Of a stretch of DNA of 64,000 nt, positions 8,741-17,585 are shown piece by piece. Source of the DNA: Sphingomonas sp. MA1305 (GTDB lineage: Bacteria; Pseudomonadota; Alphaproteobacteria; Sphingomonadales; Sphingomonadaceae). The notes beneath the pieces were generated by a model, which was not told the DNA's origin, made no database searches, and was given only the letters and a program-made list of their open reading frames with translations. The DNA is taken from positions 62,001 through 126,000 of the forward strand of contig NZ_RCVT01000004.1 in the NCBI RefSeq assembly GCF_016107325.1, read 5' to 3'. Each line of letters starts with the position of its first letter. Positions within the stretch are counted from its first letter, which is position 1. Both the position numbers and the translations under genes were made by a program.

Positions 8741-9421
8741 TTGCGGATTCTGCTGGTCGAGGACGATCCCGATCTGGCACGCGAGCTGGTCGACGCGCTG
8801 GAGCGGCGCGGTCTCGCGGTCGATCATGCCCGCGACGCCGAGGAGGGCGAGGCGTTCCTGCGGGCGACGCAGCATGACGCGCTGCTGCTCGACCTCGGTC
8901 TGCCCGACGCCGACGGGCTGACGCTGCTGCGCCGGCTGCGCGCGCGCGGCGTGACGCGGCCGGTGCTGCTGCTCACCGCGCGCGGCGCGGTGGAGGCACG
9001 TATCCAGGGGCTGAACGCCGGCGCCGACGACTATCTGGTCAAGCCGTTCGACACCGACGAGCTGCATGCGCGCATCCTCGCGGTGCTGCGCCGGCAGGGC
9101 GGCTACGTCGGCGAGACGCTGAGCTGCGGCGCGCTCGTCTTCGACATCGCCGGCCGTCAGGCGCGGATCGGCGCGACGGTGCTCGCCCTGTCGGCCCGCG
9201 AGACCGAATTGCTCGAGCTGCTGCTCCGCCGCCAGGGCAGCGTCGTTCCCAAGCGGCTCGCCGAGGACCAGTTGTTCGGCGTCGGCGGCGATCTCGGCTC
9301 GAATGCGATCGAGGTCTATGTCCACCGGTTGCGCAAACGGCTGGCGGAGGCGGGGGGCGGGGTGCGCATCGATACGGTCCGCGGCGTTGGCTATATGATC
9401 GCGGCGGCGGCCGGCGCATGA
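8741..9421 (+). CDS. OmpR-family response regulator, metal-efflux associated
   Basis: A 226-residue two-domain regulator. The receiver domain (1-115) has the acidic pair Asp8/Asp9, phospho-acceptor Asp51, Thr79 and Lys101 in KPFD. The C-terminal winged helix (about 130-222) ends with the family signature VHRLRKRL and VRGVGYM. I chose the TTG at 8741 because it gives the canonical MRILLVEDD start and has a GGGAAGGGG-like ribosome binding site about nine bases upstream; starts further upstream add an unlikely N-terminal extension. It is divergent from the RND pump operon and overlaps the sensor kinase gene (ATGA), the standard layout of CzcR/CusR-type metal-responsive systems. Confidence 0.92.
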   Translation: MRILLVEDDPDLARELVDALERRGLAVDHARDAEEGEAFLRATQHDALLLDLGLPDADGLTLLRRLRARGVTRPVLLLTARGAVEARIQGLNAGADDYLVKPFDTDELHARILAVLRRQGGYVGETLSCGALVFDIAGRQARIGATVLALSARETELLELLLRRQGSVVPKRLAEDQLFGVGGDLGSNAIEVYVHRLRKRLAEAGGGVRIDTVRGVGYMIAAAAGA

Positions 9422-10728
9422 AACGCCTGATCCCGCGATCGCTGTTCGGCCAGTTCATCGCTCTGCACGTGCTGCTCGGCATCCTCGCCGCGGTGCTGCT
9501 GTCGCTCGGTGTCTCCGTGCTGCTCAACCGTACGGCCAGCCATTATCAGCGCGACTTGCTGGTCCAGCAGGCGGGGGCGGCGGCGCGGGTGCTGGCGCGA
9601 CGGCCCGATGCGGTGCTGGTCTCCGCCACCGACCTGCCGGTCAGCGGCCTGTCGATCAGCGTCATCGACCGCAACGGCCATACGCGGCTGGTGCATGGAC
9701 CGGCGATGCCCGGTCTGGTCGCCGAGGCACCGCACGGGCCGAGGGCGGTCTTCTTCCGCCGCGGCACGGTGCGTGCGATCAGCCGGCCGTTCGCCGCCGG
9801 CTGGATCGTCGTGTCGCAGGATGCCGCCGCGCCGCAGGCGGTGACCGACGACATCGTCCGCACCTTCCTGAAGCGGTTCGCGCTGCTGCTGCTGCCGATC
9901 GCGGCGCTGCTGCCGCTCAGCGGCGCGCTGCTCACCCGGCGGCTGACGCGGCGGATGCGCACCGTCTCCGCCATCGCCGCCGGCATCGGGCCGCGGGCGA
10001 TCGACCAGCGCCTGCCGCGCGGCACCCTGCCGATCGAGGTCGAACCGCTGGCGATCGCCACCAATGCCGCGCTCGACCGGCTGGAAAAGGGCTATCGCGT
10101 CCAGGCCGCCTTCGCCGCCGACATCGCGCACGAGTTGCGCACGCCGCTCGCCATCGTCCGGCTGCGCGCGGAGAAGGTCGCCGACGAGGAACTGCGCCGG
10201 GCGCTGCTCGCCAGCGTCGACCGCGCCTCGCGCGTGATGACCCAGATGCTCGGCCTCGCCGACCTCGAGCGCCGCGTCGAGGATTCCGGTGGCCGCGTCG
10301 ACCTTGCCGCGCTTGCCGAGGACGTCGTCGCCGCGCGGGCACCGGCAATTCTCGCCGGCGGCCGGACGATCGCGCTCGAGGATCAGGGGCGCGCGACGAT
10401 GCACGGCTTTGCCGGACCCTTGACGCTGGCTCTGGAGAATCTGGTCGACAATGCGATCCGCCACACCCCGCCGGGCACGCAGATCACCGTTGCGATCGGC
10501 CCCGGCGCGCGGCTGTCGGTCCGCGACAATGGCGACGGCATCGCCCCCGACCAGGTCGCGCGGCTGACCGAACGCTTCTTCCGCGGCGATGGCGCGCGCA
10601 GCGAAGGCTATGGCATCGGCCTGTCGATCGTCCAGCGCGTCGCGGAGGCGCACCACGGCCTGCTGACGATCACCCCCGGCCCAGACCGCCGCGGCGCGAT
10701 GTTCACGCTCAGCTTCCGCGGCGCCTGA
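9418..10728 (+). CDS. Sensor histidine kinase, partner of the upstream regulator
   Basis: A 436-residue membrane kinase with transmembrane segments near residues 13-35 and 153-172, flanking a periplasmic sensor region of about 115 residues. An HAMP-like linker follows. The H-box FAADIAHELRTPLAIV carries the phospho-accepting His238. The ATPase domain shows the N-box LENLVDNAIRHTP, G1 DNGDGI, F-box ERFFRG and G2 GYGIGLSIV. The periplasmic loop has several His residues but no obvious metal cluster. It is translationally coupled to the response regulator (4-base overlap). The likely signal is periplasmic metal, inferred from the divergent RND pump. Confidence 0.92.
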   Translation: MKRLIPRSLFGQFIALHVLLGILAAVLLSLGVSVLLNRTASHYQRDLLVQQAGAAARVLARRPDAVLVSATDLPVSGLSISVIDRNGHTRLVHGPAMPGLVAEAPHGPRAVFFRRGTVRAISRPFAAGWIVVSQDAAAPQAVTDDIVRTFLKRFALLLLPIAALLPLSGALLTRRLTRRMRTVSAIAAGIGPRAIDQRLPRGTLPIEVEPLAIATNAALDRLEKGYRVQAAFAADIAHELRTPLAIVRLRAEKVADEELRRALLASVDRASRVMTQMLGLADLERRVEDSGGRVDLAALAEDVVAARAPAILAGGRTIALEDQGRATMHGFAGPLTLALENLVDNAIRHTPPGTQITVAIGPGARLSVRDNGDGIAPDQVARLTERFFRGDGARSEGYGIGLSIVQRVAEAHHGLLTITPGPDRRGAMFTLSFRGA

Positions 10729-10900
10729 GCGGGAAGGGGCTTCGTCACCGTCGCGCTCGGCCGCCCGAGGCGTCATCTAGGCGCGTGGTGTCCGCTCGAC
10801 ACGGGATGACGGGGGACGGGCGGGGGTGAGGTGCGCGTCGGTGCCGCGACGGCCCCAGTGATTGCGTGACGCAGCGGCACAGCGCGGATAGGCTCTTGCC

Positions 10901-11347
10901 ATGCCGCCCCTCCACCATCGCATCGTTGTCGTCGCGCTGGCGGCTTCGGCGCAGCCGACCGAGTCGCGTGGCGGACCGGCAACGACCCGATGGATGCTGA
11001 GCGAGATCGATGGTCGACCGGTCGCAACCGGGCGGTTCGACGCGGCTCATCTCGTCTTCGGGCCCGATCGCCAGATCGGCGGGAGCGCCGGCTGCAGTTC
11101 ATTCGGTGGTAACAGGATACGGTGGTCGACCGATCGGACCGGCACGCGGGGAACCCTGACCGTCGATCCCAAAGGTTCGATGTTCTGGACGACGATCCGC
11201 TGTGATGACTCGCCGGCGGATCGTGACGGCACGCTGTTCTGGGACAAGATGCGGCGGCCGCGCTCATGGGCAGCATCAGCGGGGCGGCTGACCATCACCT
11301 TCGCCGATGGCAGCACCGCACGGCTTGTCCCCCGATCCCCTCGCTAG
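10901..11347 (+). CDS. META-domain (HslJ-like) protein
   Basis: A 148-residue protein with the META-domain pattern: Trp-x-Leu near residue 31, the GSAGCSSFGGN turn in the middle, and a later Thr-x-x-Cys. The two cysteines match the positions of the conserved pair in HslJ-type envelope proteins. The N-terminus is hydrophobic (VVVALAASA) and may be a weak signal sequence. The function is uncertain; META proteins are linked to heat resistance or envelope stress in other bacteria. It is a single gene between the sensor kinase and recO. Confidence 0.7.
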   Translation: MPPLHHRIVVVALAASAQPTESRGGPATTRWMLSEIDGRPVATGRFDAAHLVFGPDRQIGGSAGCSSFGGNRIRWSTDRTGTRGTLTVDPKGSMFWTTIRCDDSPADRDGTLFWDKMRRPRSWAASAGRLTITFADGSTARLVPRSPR

Positions 11348-11398
11348 CCGCCAAGCGGCGCCGGTGACGACGCCACCCCCACCGCCTATATCCTCTCG

Positions 11399-12130
11399 AT
11401 GCACCGCCTCGCCGAAGCCGTGATCCTCGCCGTCCGCGCGCATGGCGAGCATGGCGCGGTGGTGCGGGCGCTGACCCGCCAGGACGGGGTGCAGCCCGGC
11501 TACGTCCGCGGCGGCCGGTCGCGCGCGCTGCGGCCCGTGCTGCAGCCCGCCAATGCGATCCGCGGCGAATGGCGCGCCCGTACCGGCGAACAGCTCGCGG
11601 CGCTGACCGTCGAGCCGTTGCACAGCCGGGCCGCGCTGCATGCCGAACCGCTGCCCGCCGCCGCCCTCGCCTGGCTGACCGCGCTCACCGCGGCGGCGCT
11701 GCCCGAGGCGCAGCCCTATCCGCGCGTCTACGACGGGCTGACCGGCGTGCTCGACGCGGTCGAGGCGGCGCCGAGCGCGCGCGGCTGGGCGGCGGCATTG
11801 GCGCGATACGAGTTGCTGCTGCTCGCCGAACTCGGCTTCGGCCTCGACCTGTCGGCCTGCATCGCCAGCGGCGCGCTCGACGACCTCGCCTTCGTCAGCC
11901 CGAAAAGCGGCGGCGCGGTCAGCCGCGCGGCGGCGGCGGGCTATGAGGCTCGCCTCTACGCGCTGCCGGGTTTTCTACGCGAGGGCGGAATGGCGGATTG
12001 GCCCGACGTCTTCGACGCGCTGCGCATCACCGGCCACTTTCTCGCACGCGACATCCTCATCGATCGCCGCAGTGAGCCGCTCGCCGCACGTACCCGGCTG
12101 GTCGACCTGATGAAAAGGGCGGTTGCCTGA
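11399..12130 (+). CDS. recO: DNA repair protein RecO
   Basis: A 243-residue mediator of RecA loading in the RecFOR gap-repair pathway, cytoplasmic. The N-terminal OB-fold covers about residues 1-80. The helical C-terminal part holds the family stretch [20 protein letters not shown] and the following [11 protein letters not shown]. Only one cysteine of the zinc-binding motif seen in some RecO proteins is present, as usual in this clade. The start ATG at 11399 gives the expected family N-terminus. Confidence 0.93.
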   Translation: MHRLAEAVILAVRAHGEHGAVVRALTRQDGVQPGYVRGGRSRALRPVLQPANAIRGEWRARTGEQLAALTVEPLHSRAALHAEPLPAAALAWLTALTAAALPEAQPYPRVYDGLTGVLDAVEAAPSARGWAAALARYELLLLAELGFGLDLSACIASGALDDLAFVSPKSGGAVSRAAAAGYEARLYALPGFLREGGMADWPDVFDALRITGHFLARDILIDRRSEPLAARTRLVDLMKRAVA

Positions 12131-12187
12131 AACCGACGCCGCCGCCATGAAGCCGCGACGGTTCTTTTGCCATGAAGAGGGACAGCG

Positions 12188-13237
12188 ATGGCGCTGGTAG
12201 CAATCCTGGCCGGCGACGGCATCGGCCCAGAGGTGACGGCCGAGGCGCGCCGCGTGCTCGAGGCGCTCGACCTCGGCCTGACGTTCGAGGAGGCGCCGGT
12301 CGGCGGCGCCGGCTATGAGGCGGCGGGCCATCCGCTGCCGCCCGCGACGCTGGCGCTGGTGCAGCGTGCCGATGCGGTGCTGTTCGGCGCGATCGGCGAT
12401 CCCCGCTACGAGCGGCTGGAACGGCATCTCCGGCCCGAGGCGGCATTGCTCGGTCTGCGCAGTGCGCTTGGCCTGTTCGCCAATATCCGCCCGGCGACGA
12501 TCTTCCCGGCGCTGACCGATGCGTCCAGCCTCAAGCCGGAGGTGGTCGACGGCCTCGACATCGTCATCGTCCGCGAGCTGACCGGCGACGTCTATTTCGG
12601 CGACAAGGGCCAGCGCACCACGGACGGGGGACTGCGCGAGGGTTATGACCTGATGCGCTACGACGAGGAGGAGGTGCGGCGTATCGCCACCGTCGGTTTC
12701 GAGATGGCGCGTCGCCGCAAGAGGCGGCTGTGTTCCGTCGACAAGGCCAATGTGCTCGAGACGTCGCAGGTCTGGCGCGACGTGGTGGTCGAGCTGTCCG
12801 CGCAATATCCCGACGTCGCGCTGCAACATATGTATGTCGATAACGCGGCGATGCAGCTCGTTCGCGCGCCCAACCAATTCGACGTCATCGTCACCGGCAA
12901 TCTGTTCGGCGATATCCTGTCCGACCAGGCGAGCATGTGCGCCGGGTCGATCGGCATGCTGCCCTCCGCCTCGCTGCGCGCGTGGAGCGGCGACAATGGC
13001 ATGTACGAGCCGATCCACGGCTCCGCCCCCGACATCGCCGGCCAGGGCAGGGCGAATCCGTGCGCGGCGATCCTGTCGGCGGCGATGTTGCTGCGCCACT
13101 CGCTCGACGACGAGGAGTCCGCGCAACGGATCGAGGCGGCGGTGGCGAGCGCGCTGGATGGCGGCGCGCGCACCGCGGACCTCGGCGGCGACCTGTCGAC
13201 CCGCGCGATGGCGGACGTGATCCTCGCCCAGCTATGA
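12188..13237 (+). CDS. leuB: 3-isopropylmalate dehydrogenase
   Basis: A 349-residue enzyme oxidising and decarboxylating (2R,3S)-3-isopropylmalate with NAD in leucine synthesis. Visible family features are GDGIGPEV near the N-terminus, [10 protein letters not shown], the [13 protein letters not shown] substrate loop and the metal-binding region [10 protein letters not shown], then [13 protein letters not shown]. Length is typical. The stop overlaps the next gene (ATGA), so leuB is translationally coupled to a glycosyltransferase, an unusual partner; leuC and leuD are not in the window. Confidence 0.97.
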   Translation: MALVAILAGDGIGPEVTAEARRVLEALDLGLTFEEAPVGGAGYEAAGHPLPPATLALVQRADAVLFGAIGDPRYERLERHLRPEAALLGLRSALGLFANIRPATIFPALTDASSLKPEVVDGLDIVIVRELTGDVYFGDKGQRTTDGGLREGYDLMRYDEEEVRRIATVGFEMARRRKRRLCSVDKANVLETSQVWRDVVVELSAQYPDVALQHMYVDNAAMQLVRAPNQFDVIVTGNLFGDILSDQASMCAGSIGMLPSASLRAWSGDNGMYEPIHGSAPDIAGQGRANPCAAILSAAMLLRHSLDDEESAQRIEAAVASALDGGARTADLGGDLSTRAMADVILAQL

Positions 13238-14331
13238 GCGACCTGCTCGAGATCGCGGTCGTCATCCCGACCTTCAACGAGCGCGCCAACGTGCCGGTGC
13301 TCGTCGCGAAGCTGGACCAGGCCCTGGTCGGCCGCAAATGGGAGGCGATCTTCGTCGACGACGACAGTCCCGACGGCACGGCGGATGCCGCGCGCGAGCT
13401 CGGCCGGCTCGACGCCCGCGTCCGGGTGATCCAGCGCATCGGCCGGCGTGGCCTGTCGTCGGCCTGCATCGAGGGCATGTGCGCCACCGCCGCACCGGTG
13501 GTGGCGGTGATCGACGGCGACCTGCAGCATGACGAGACGCTGCTGCCCAAGATGCTTGACCTGCTCCAGCGTGACGGCGACCTCGACGTCGTCGTCGGGT
13601 CGCGCTTCGTCGACGGCGGCGGCACCGGCGATTGGGATCGCGACCGCGTCGCCAAATCGGCCTTCGCGACCAAGCTGTCGCGCCGCGTGCTCAAGGGCGA
13701 TCTCAGCGACCCGATGAGCGGCTTCTTCGCCATCCGGGCCGAGGTGGTGCGGCGGCTCGTCCCCGAACTGTCGGCGATCGGCTTCAAGATCCTGCTCGAC
13801 CTGATGACGACGTCGCCGCAGCCGCTGCGCTTCGCCGAACTGCCCTATACGTTCCGCGTGCGGACGGAGGGGGAGAGCAAGCTCGACCACGTCGTCGCGA
13901 TGGAATATCTGATCGCGCTCTACGACCGGATGTTCGGCCATGTCGTGCCGGTCCGCTTCGCGATGTTCTCCGGCATCGGCGTGCTCGGCGTCGGCGTGCA
14001 CATGGGCGTGCTGGGCCTCGGCATGATCCTCGGCGCCTCCTTCCTGCTGGCGCAGATCCTCGGCGCGATGGCGGCGATGACGTTCAACTTCTTCCTCAAC
14101 AACGCGCTGACCTATCGCGACCGCCGGCTGAAGGGGTTCCGCCAGATGCTCGACGGCTGGGTGTCGTTCTGCGTCGTCTGCTCGGTCGGCCTGGTCGCCA
14201 ACATCGGCATCGCCGCCTTCCTGCACGACTTCCGCAACGGCGGTGCGGCGGCGTCGGCGCTGATCGGCATCCTGGTCGGCGCGGTGTGGAATTATGCGCT
14301 GTCGTCGAAGTTCGTCTGGGGGCGGTACTGA
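13234..14331 (+). CDS. Polyprenyl-phosphate glycosyltransferase (DPM1-like) fused to a GtrA-like domain
   Basis: A 365-residue fusion. The N-terminal GT2 domain (about 1-235) has the nucleotide-sugar motif DDDSPDGT at 42-49 and the DxD-type DGDLQHD at 94-100, as in dolichol-phosphate-mannose synthases. The C-terminal part (about 240-365) has four hydrophobic segments of the GtrA type and ends in [12 protein letters not shown], a GtrA-family hallmark. It would transfer a sugar, probably mannose, from a nucleotide donor to a polyprenyl phosphate and help flip the product. The PMT-type transferase located convergently downstream is a natural user of this product. Confidence 0.9.
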   Translation: MSDLLEIAVVIPTFNERANVPVLVAKLDQALVGRKWEAIFVDDDSPDGTADAARELGRLDARVRVIQRIGRRGLSSACIEGMCATAAPVVAVIDGDLQHDETLLPKMLDLLQRDGDLDVVVGSRFVDGGGTGDWDRDRVAKSAFATKLSRRVLKGDLSDPMSGFFAIRAEVVRRLVPELSAIGFKILLDLMTTSPQPLRFAELPYTFRVRTEGESKLDHVVAMEYLIALYDRMFGHVVPVRFAMFSGIGVLGVGVHMGVLGLGMILGASFLLAQILGAMAAMTFNFFLNNALTYRDRRLKGFRQMLDGWVSFCVVCSVGLVANIGIAAFLHDFRNGGAAASALIGILVGAVWNYALSSKFVWGRY

Positions 14332-14344
14332 GCGGCGTTCCGGC

Positions 14345-14450
14345 CCATTCTGTCATTCCCGCGCAGGCGGGAGTCCAGAGACGCTGACCCTCGCGACCGA
14401 AAGCCAAACCTGCGCGCCTGGATCCCCGCCTCCGCGGGGATGACGAATGG
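14345..14450. repeat. Imperfect-palindrome intergenic repeat (REP-like)
   Basis: Two near-complementary arms of about 33 bases (14345-14378 and 14418-14450) flank a 39-base spacer. Each arm contains its own small G/C hairpin, and the outer ends read GTCAT and ATGAC. The same layout recurs at 41311-41430. It sits between convergent genes, where it may also act as a bidirectional terminator. Confidence 0.75.
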
Positions 14451-14626
14451 TGGGAATTGGGCGTTTTCCTACAAGGCGCGCCCTGTGCTAGCCGTCAGTC
14501 GGCAGCCCTGCTGCCGGCTCTTTGCACCGTCCAGATCATGACCGGCATTCACGTTTCGCCGAGGAGTGCGGAATACCGCGTTCAGGCGTCAATTCTGTCA
14601 AGACTCGCGCAGAAAACCCTGCCTTG

Positions 14627-15862
14627 TCAGATCCAGCTCGCGAACCACGTCCAGCGATGGAACGCCCCCGGCCCGCTGAGCGCCGTTGCGGCAAGGATCG
14701 GGAAGAAATGCACGAACAGCACCGCCGCGGCGAGTAACAGCCCCTCGTCCCAATAGGTCAGCCGCCGGCGCCAGTGATCGACCACCGCGGCCAACGCCAC
14801 CGCCAGCCAGATGCTCGACAGATAGTAATAATAATAGAAGCCGAGCGATTTGGGGATCACCGCCCACATCGCGACGCTGGCGATCCACAGCAGCGCCGCC
14901 AGGCCCGGGGCGACGGCGCGGTCGCGCCCGCCCGCCCACAGGCCGGCGATCACCGCGACCAGTCCGCCCCACATCACCACCGGATTGCCGAGCAGCAGGA
15001 TGCCGCGCTGCGCATCGTCGGCGCGCTCGTACAGATACCAGATCGGCCGATAGTCGAACGGCCAGCTGTACCAGGCCGACTGATAGGTATGCGGCGGCAG
15101 CACCTGCGTCTGTTGGCGATACATATCGAGCTGGAACGGGATCAGCCGCGCCAGCGTCATGGGATCGTTGGTGTAGAGGAAGGCCGGCCAGAAGGTCGCG
15201 GCATAGGTCAGGGTGCTGGCTGCACCCAGCACGACCAGCGCGGGCAAGGCCGGCAGCCCGGCCCAGCGGTCGGGGCGGCCGCGTCGCAGCCACAGGAATC
15301 CTGCCCCGACCAAGGCCAGATAGGGCAGCGCCGTCCATTTGGTGCCGACGGCCAGGCCGAGCAGCACGCCGCCCGCGATCCAGCGCCGCCACGCCGCGCC
15401 TGTCGTCTCCGCGCGCATCGACCAGAGAAACGTCGCCAGGCCGGTGACGACGAACGCCGCCATGAACCCGTCGAGCATCGCGATCCGCGCCTGCACGAAG
15501 ACGGTGAAGTTGAGCAGCGTCAGCAGCGCGCCGATCGTCGCGGTGCGCAGCCGGCCGAGGCCCAGCCACAGGATCGCGAACACGCCGACCACCACCGCCG
15601 TCCCGGCCAGCGTGGAGGCGGCGCGCCAGCCGAGCGGATCGTCGCCGAACAGTCGCATGCTCGCCGCGATCAGCGTCTTGCCGAGCAGGGGGTGTTCGAT
15701 GTTGGTCGGGCCGATCAGGCCGCTCAGGATGCGCGCCGCCGGGACATAATGGACCTCGTCGAAGACGAGCTGGTGCGGTACCGTCAGCCGCCAGCTGAAC
15801 AGCATTTGCGCGACAAGGCCGATGGCGGCGGCGACGGGCAGGGGGCGGGCTAACGATCGCAC
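14627..15862 (-). CDS. PMT/GT39-family protein mannosyltransferase-like membrane enzyme
   Basis: A 411-residue polytopic glycosyltransferase of the dolichyl-phosphate-mannose-protein mannosyltransferase type. The first periplasmic loop carries FDEVHYVPAA, with the acidic pair required for catalysis in this family, and IEHPLLGKT, the counterpart of the HPPLGK motif. About ten hydrophobic segments follow, and the pattern PKSLGFYYYYYLSS resembles the conserved late region. I chose the GTG at 15862 because the frame upstream has no hydrophobic start and runs into the metZ region. It is convergent with the polyprenyl-phosphate glycosyltransferase, its probable donor supplier, and divergent from metZ. 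Confidence 0.85.
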   Translation of the reverse strand: MRSLARPLPVAAAIGLVAQMLFSWRLTVPHQLVFDEVHYVPAARILSGLIGPTNIEHPLLGKTLIAASMRLFGDDPLGWRAASTLAGTAVVVGVFAILWLGLGRLRTATIGALLTLLNFTVFVQARIAMLDGFMAAFVVTGLATFLWSMRAETTGAAWRRWIAGGVLLGLAVGTKWTALPYLALVGAGFLWLRRGRPDRWAGLPALPALVVLGAASTLTYAATFWPAFLYTNDPMTLARLIPFQLDMYRQQTQVLPPHTYQSAWYSWPFDYRPIWYLYERADDAQRGILLLGNPVVMWGGLVAVIAGLWAGGRDRAVAPGLAALLWIASVAMWAVIPKSLGFYYYYYLSSIWLAVALAAVVDHWRRRLTYWDEGLLLAAAVLFVHFFPILAATALSGPGAFHRWTWFASWI

Positions 15863-15959
15863 CCTATGGTTCTTCCCGCTGCACAGGCGCTTGGCAAGCC
15901 ATGGGCTTAGCCGCACGCCCTTGCGAGCGCGGCTCCGGTCCGGCAAAGCGCTTGGCATC

Positions 15960-17165
15960 ATGAAGCGCAAGGCAGGCCAGGACCCCTCGATCACCCAGCA
16001 TTGGCGCCCCGCGACGCTCGCCGTCCGCGGCGGCACCGCGCGCAGCGAATATGGCGAGACGAGCGAGGCGCTCTTCCTCACCTCCGGCTACACCTACGAC
16101 CGGGCGGCGGATGCCGCGGCACGGTTCGCCGGCGAGCAGCAGGGGATGACCTATTCCCGCCTGCAGAATCCGACCGTCGAGATGCTGGAGAAGCGCATCG
16201 CCCTGCTCGAAGGCGCCGAGGCGTGCCGGACGATGGCGAGCGGCATGGCGGCGATGACCGCGGTGCTGCTCTGCCAGTTGCAGGCCGGCGACCATCTGGT
16301 CGGCGGCCGCGCCGCCTTCGGCTCGTGCCGCTGGCTGACCGACACGTTGCTGCCCAAGTTCGGCATCGCCACCTCGATCGTCGACGCCCGCGATCCGCAG
16401 CAATTCCTCGATGCGGTGCGGCCGGAGACGAAGGTGTTCTTCTTCGAGACGCCGGCCAATCCGACGATGGACGTGGCCGATCTGGCGGCGATCTGCGGCA
16501 TCGCGCGCGAGCGCGGCATCACCACCGTCGTCGACAATGCCTTCGCCACGCCGGCCTTGCAGCGGCCGATGGAGTTCGGCGCCGACGTCACCGCTTATTC
16601 CGCGACCAAGATGATGGACGGCCAGGGCCGCGTCCTCGCCGGCGCGGTGTGCGGGACGGAGGATTTCATCACCAACACGCTGCTGCCCTTCACCCGCAAC
16701 ACCGGCCCGACGCTGTCGCCGTTCAACGCCTGGGTGGTGCTGAAGGGGCTGGAGACGCTCGACCTCAGGATCATGCGCCAGTCGGAGAGCGCGCTGACGG
16801 TCGGCCGCTTCCTCGAAGGGCGGGTGCCGCACATCCTCCACCCCGGCCTGCCGAGCCATCCGCAGCACGAACTGGCGATGCGCCAGATGCGCGCGACCGG
16901 CCCGATCTTCGCCTTCGAGGTGGCGGGCCGCGCCCAGGCGCATGGCCTGCTCGACGCGCTGACGCTTATCGACATTTCGAACAACATCGGCGATTCCCGC
17001 TCGCTGATGACGCATCCCGCCTCCACCACCCACGCCGGCGTGTCGGCGGAGACGCGCAGCGAGATGGGCGTGACCGAGGGGATGCTGCGGCTCAACGTCG
17101 GGCTCGAGGATCCGCAGGACCTGATCGACGATCTCGACCAGGCGTTGCGCCAGGTCGGCCTGTGA
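15960..17165 (+). CDS. metZ: O-succinylhomoserine sulfhydrylase
   Basis: A 401-residue PLP enzyme of the Cys/Met metabolism family that makes homocysteine directly from O-succinylhomoserine and sulfide. The motif TYSRLQNPT is at 64-72, ETPANPTMD at 163-171, VDNAFATP at 191-198, and the PLP Lys217 lies in YSATK. The MetZ assignment over MetB/MetC rests on the overall match to the alphaproteobacterial group; O-acetylhomoserine use cannot be excluded. The ATG at 15960 is preceded by a GCGCTTGGCA direct repeat. The stop overlaps apaG (GTGA). Confidence 0.93.
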   Translation: MKRKAGQDPSITQHWRPATLAVRGGTARSEYGETSEALFLTSGYTYDRAADAAARFAGEQQGMTYSRLQNPTVEMLEKRIALLEGAEACRTMASGMAAMTAVLLCQLQAGDHLVGGRAAFGSCRWLTDTLLPKFGIATSIVDARDPQQFLDAVRPETKVFFFETPANPTMDVADLAAICGIARERGITTVVDNAFATPALQRPMEFGADVTAYSATKMMDGQGRVLAGAVCGTEDFITNTLLPFTRNTGPTLSPFNAWVVLKGLETLDLRIMRQSESALTVGRFLEGRVPHILHPGLPSHPQHELAMRQMRATGPIFAFEVAGRAQAHGLLDALTLIDISNNIGDSRSLMTHPASTTHAGVSAETRSEMGVTEGMLRLNVGLEDPQDLIDDLDQALRQVGL

Positions 17166-17575
17166 TCGCCGCCGGCGTCCAGAGGCTGTTCCCGCATGCC
17201 GCGACGACGGACGGGGTCACCGTGCGCGTCTCGGTCAGCTATCTTGCCGATCAGTCGGAGCCGGGCCGCGGGCGGTGGTTCTGGGCCTATCACATCCGCA
17301 TCGAGAATGATTCGGTGCAGCCCGTGCAATTGCTCACCCGCCATTGGGTGATCACCGACGGCCGTGGCGCGCGGCACAGCGTCGAGGGCGAGGGCGTGGT
17401 CGGCGAACAGCCGCTGATCGTTCCCGGCGCCAGCTACGATTACGTCTCCGGCTGTCCGCTGGCGACGCCAAGCGGTGCGATGCAGGGCAGCTACCGCATG
17501 GTCCGTGGCGACGGCGCAGAGTTCGACGTCGCCATTCCCCGCTTCGCGCTGAGCGCCCCGGCGGTAGAGATCTGA
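17162..17575 (+). CDS. apaG: ApaG-domain protein
   Basis: A 137-residue single immunoglobulin-like (fibronectin III) fold protein. The conserved pattern VRVSVSYLADQS, FWAYHIRIEN, QLLTRHWVITD and VVGEQPLIVPG matches ApaG, followed by YVSGCPLATPSGAMQGSY. In enterobacteria ApaG is linked to Co/Mg homeostasis and Ap4A metabolism, but its reaction is unknown. It starts at GTG 17162, overlapping the metZ stop, a pairing common in alphaproteobacteria. Confidence 0.93.
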   Translation: MIAAGVQRLFPHAATTDGVTVRVSVSYLADQSEPGRGRWFWAYHIRIENDSVQPVQLLTRHWVITDGRGARHSVEGEGVVGEQPLIVPGASYDYVSGCPLATPSGAMQGSYRMVRGDGAEFDVAIPRFALSAPAVEI

Positions 17576-17585
17576 GCCGCCGGCG

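Noticed and set aside
15863..15959. SAM-II or other SAM riboswitch upstream of metZ
   Set aside because: I could not trace the conserved core or pseudoknot; only the 10-base direct repeat is evident.
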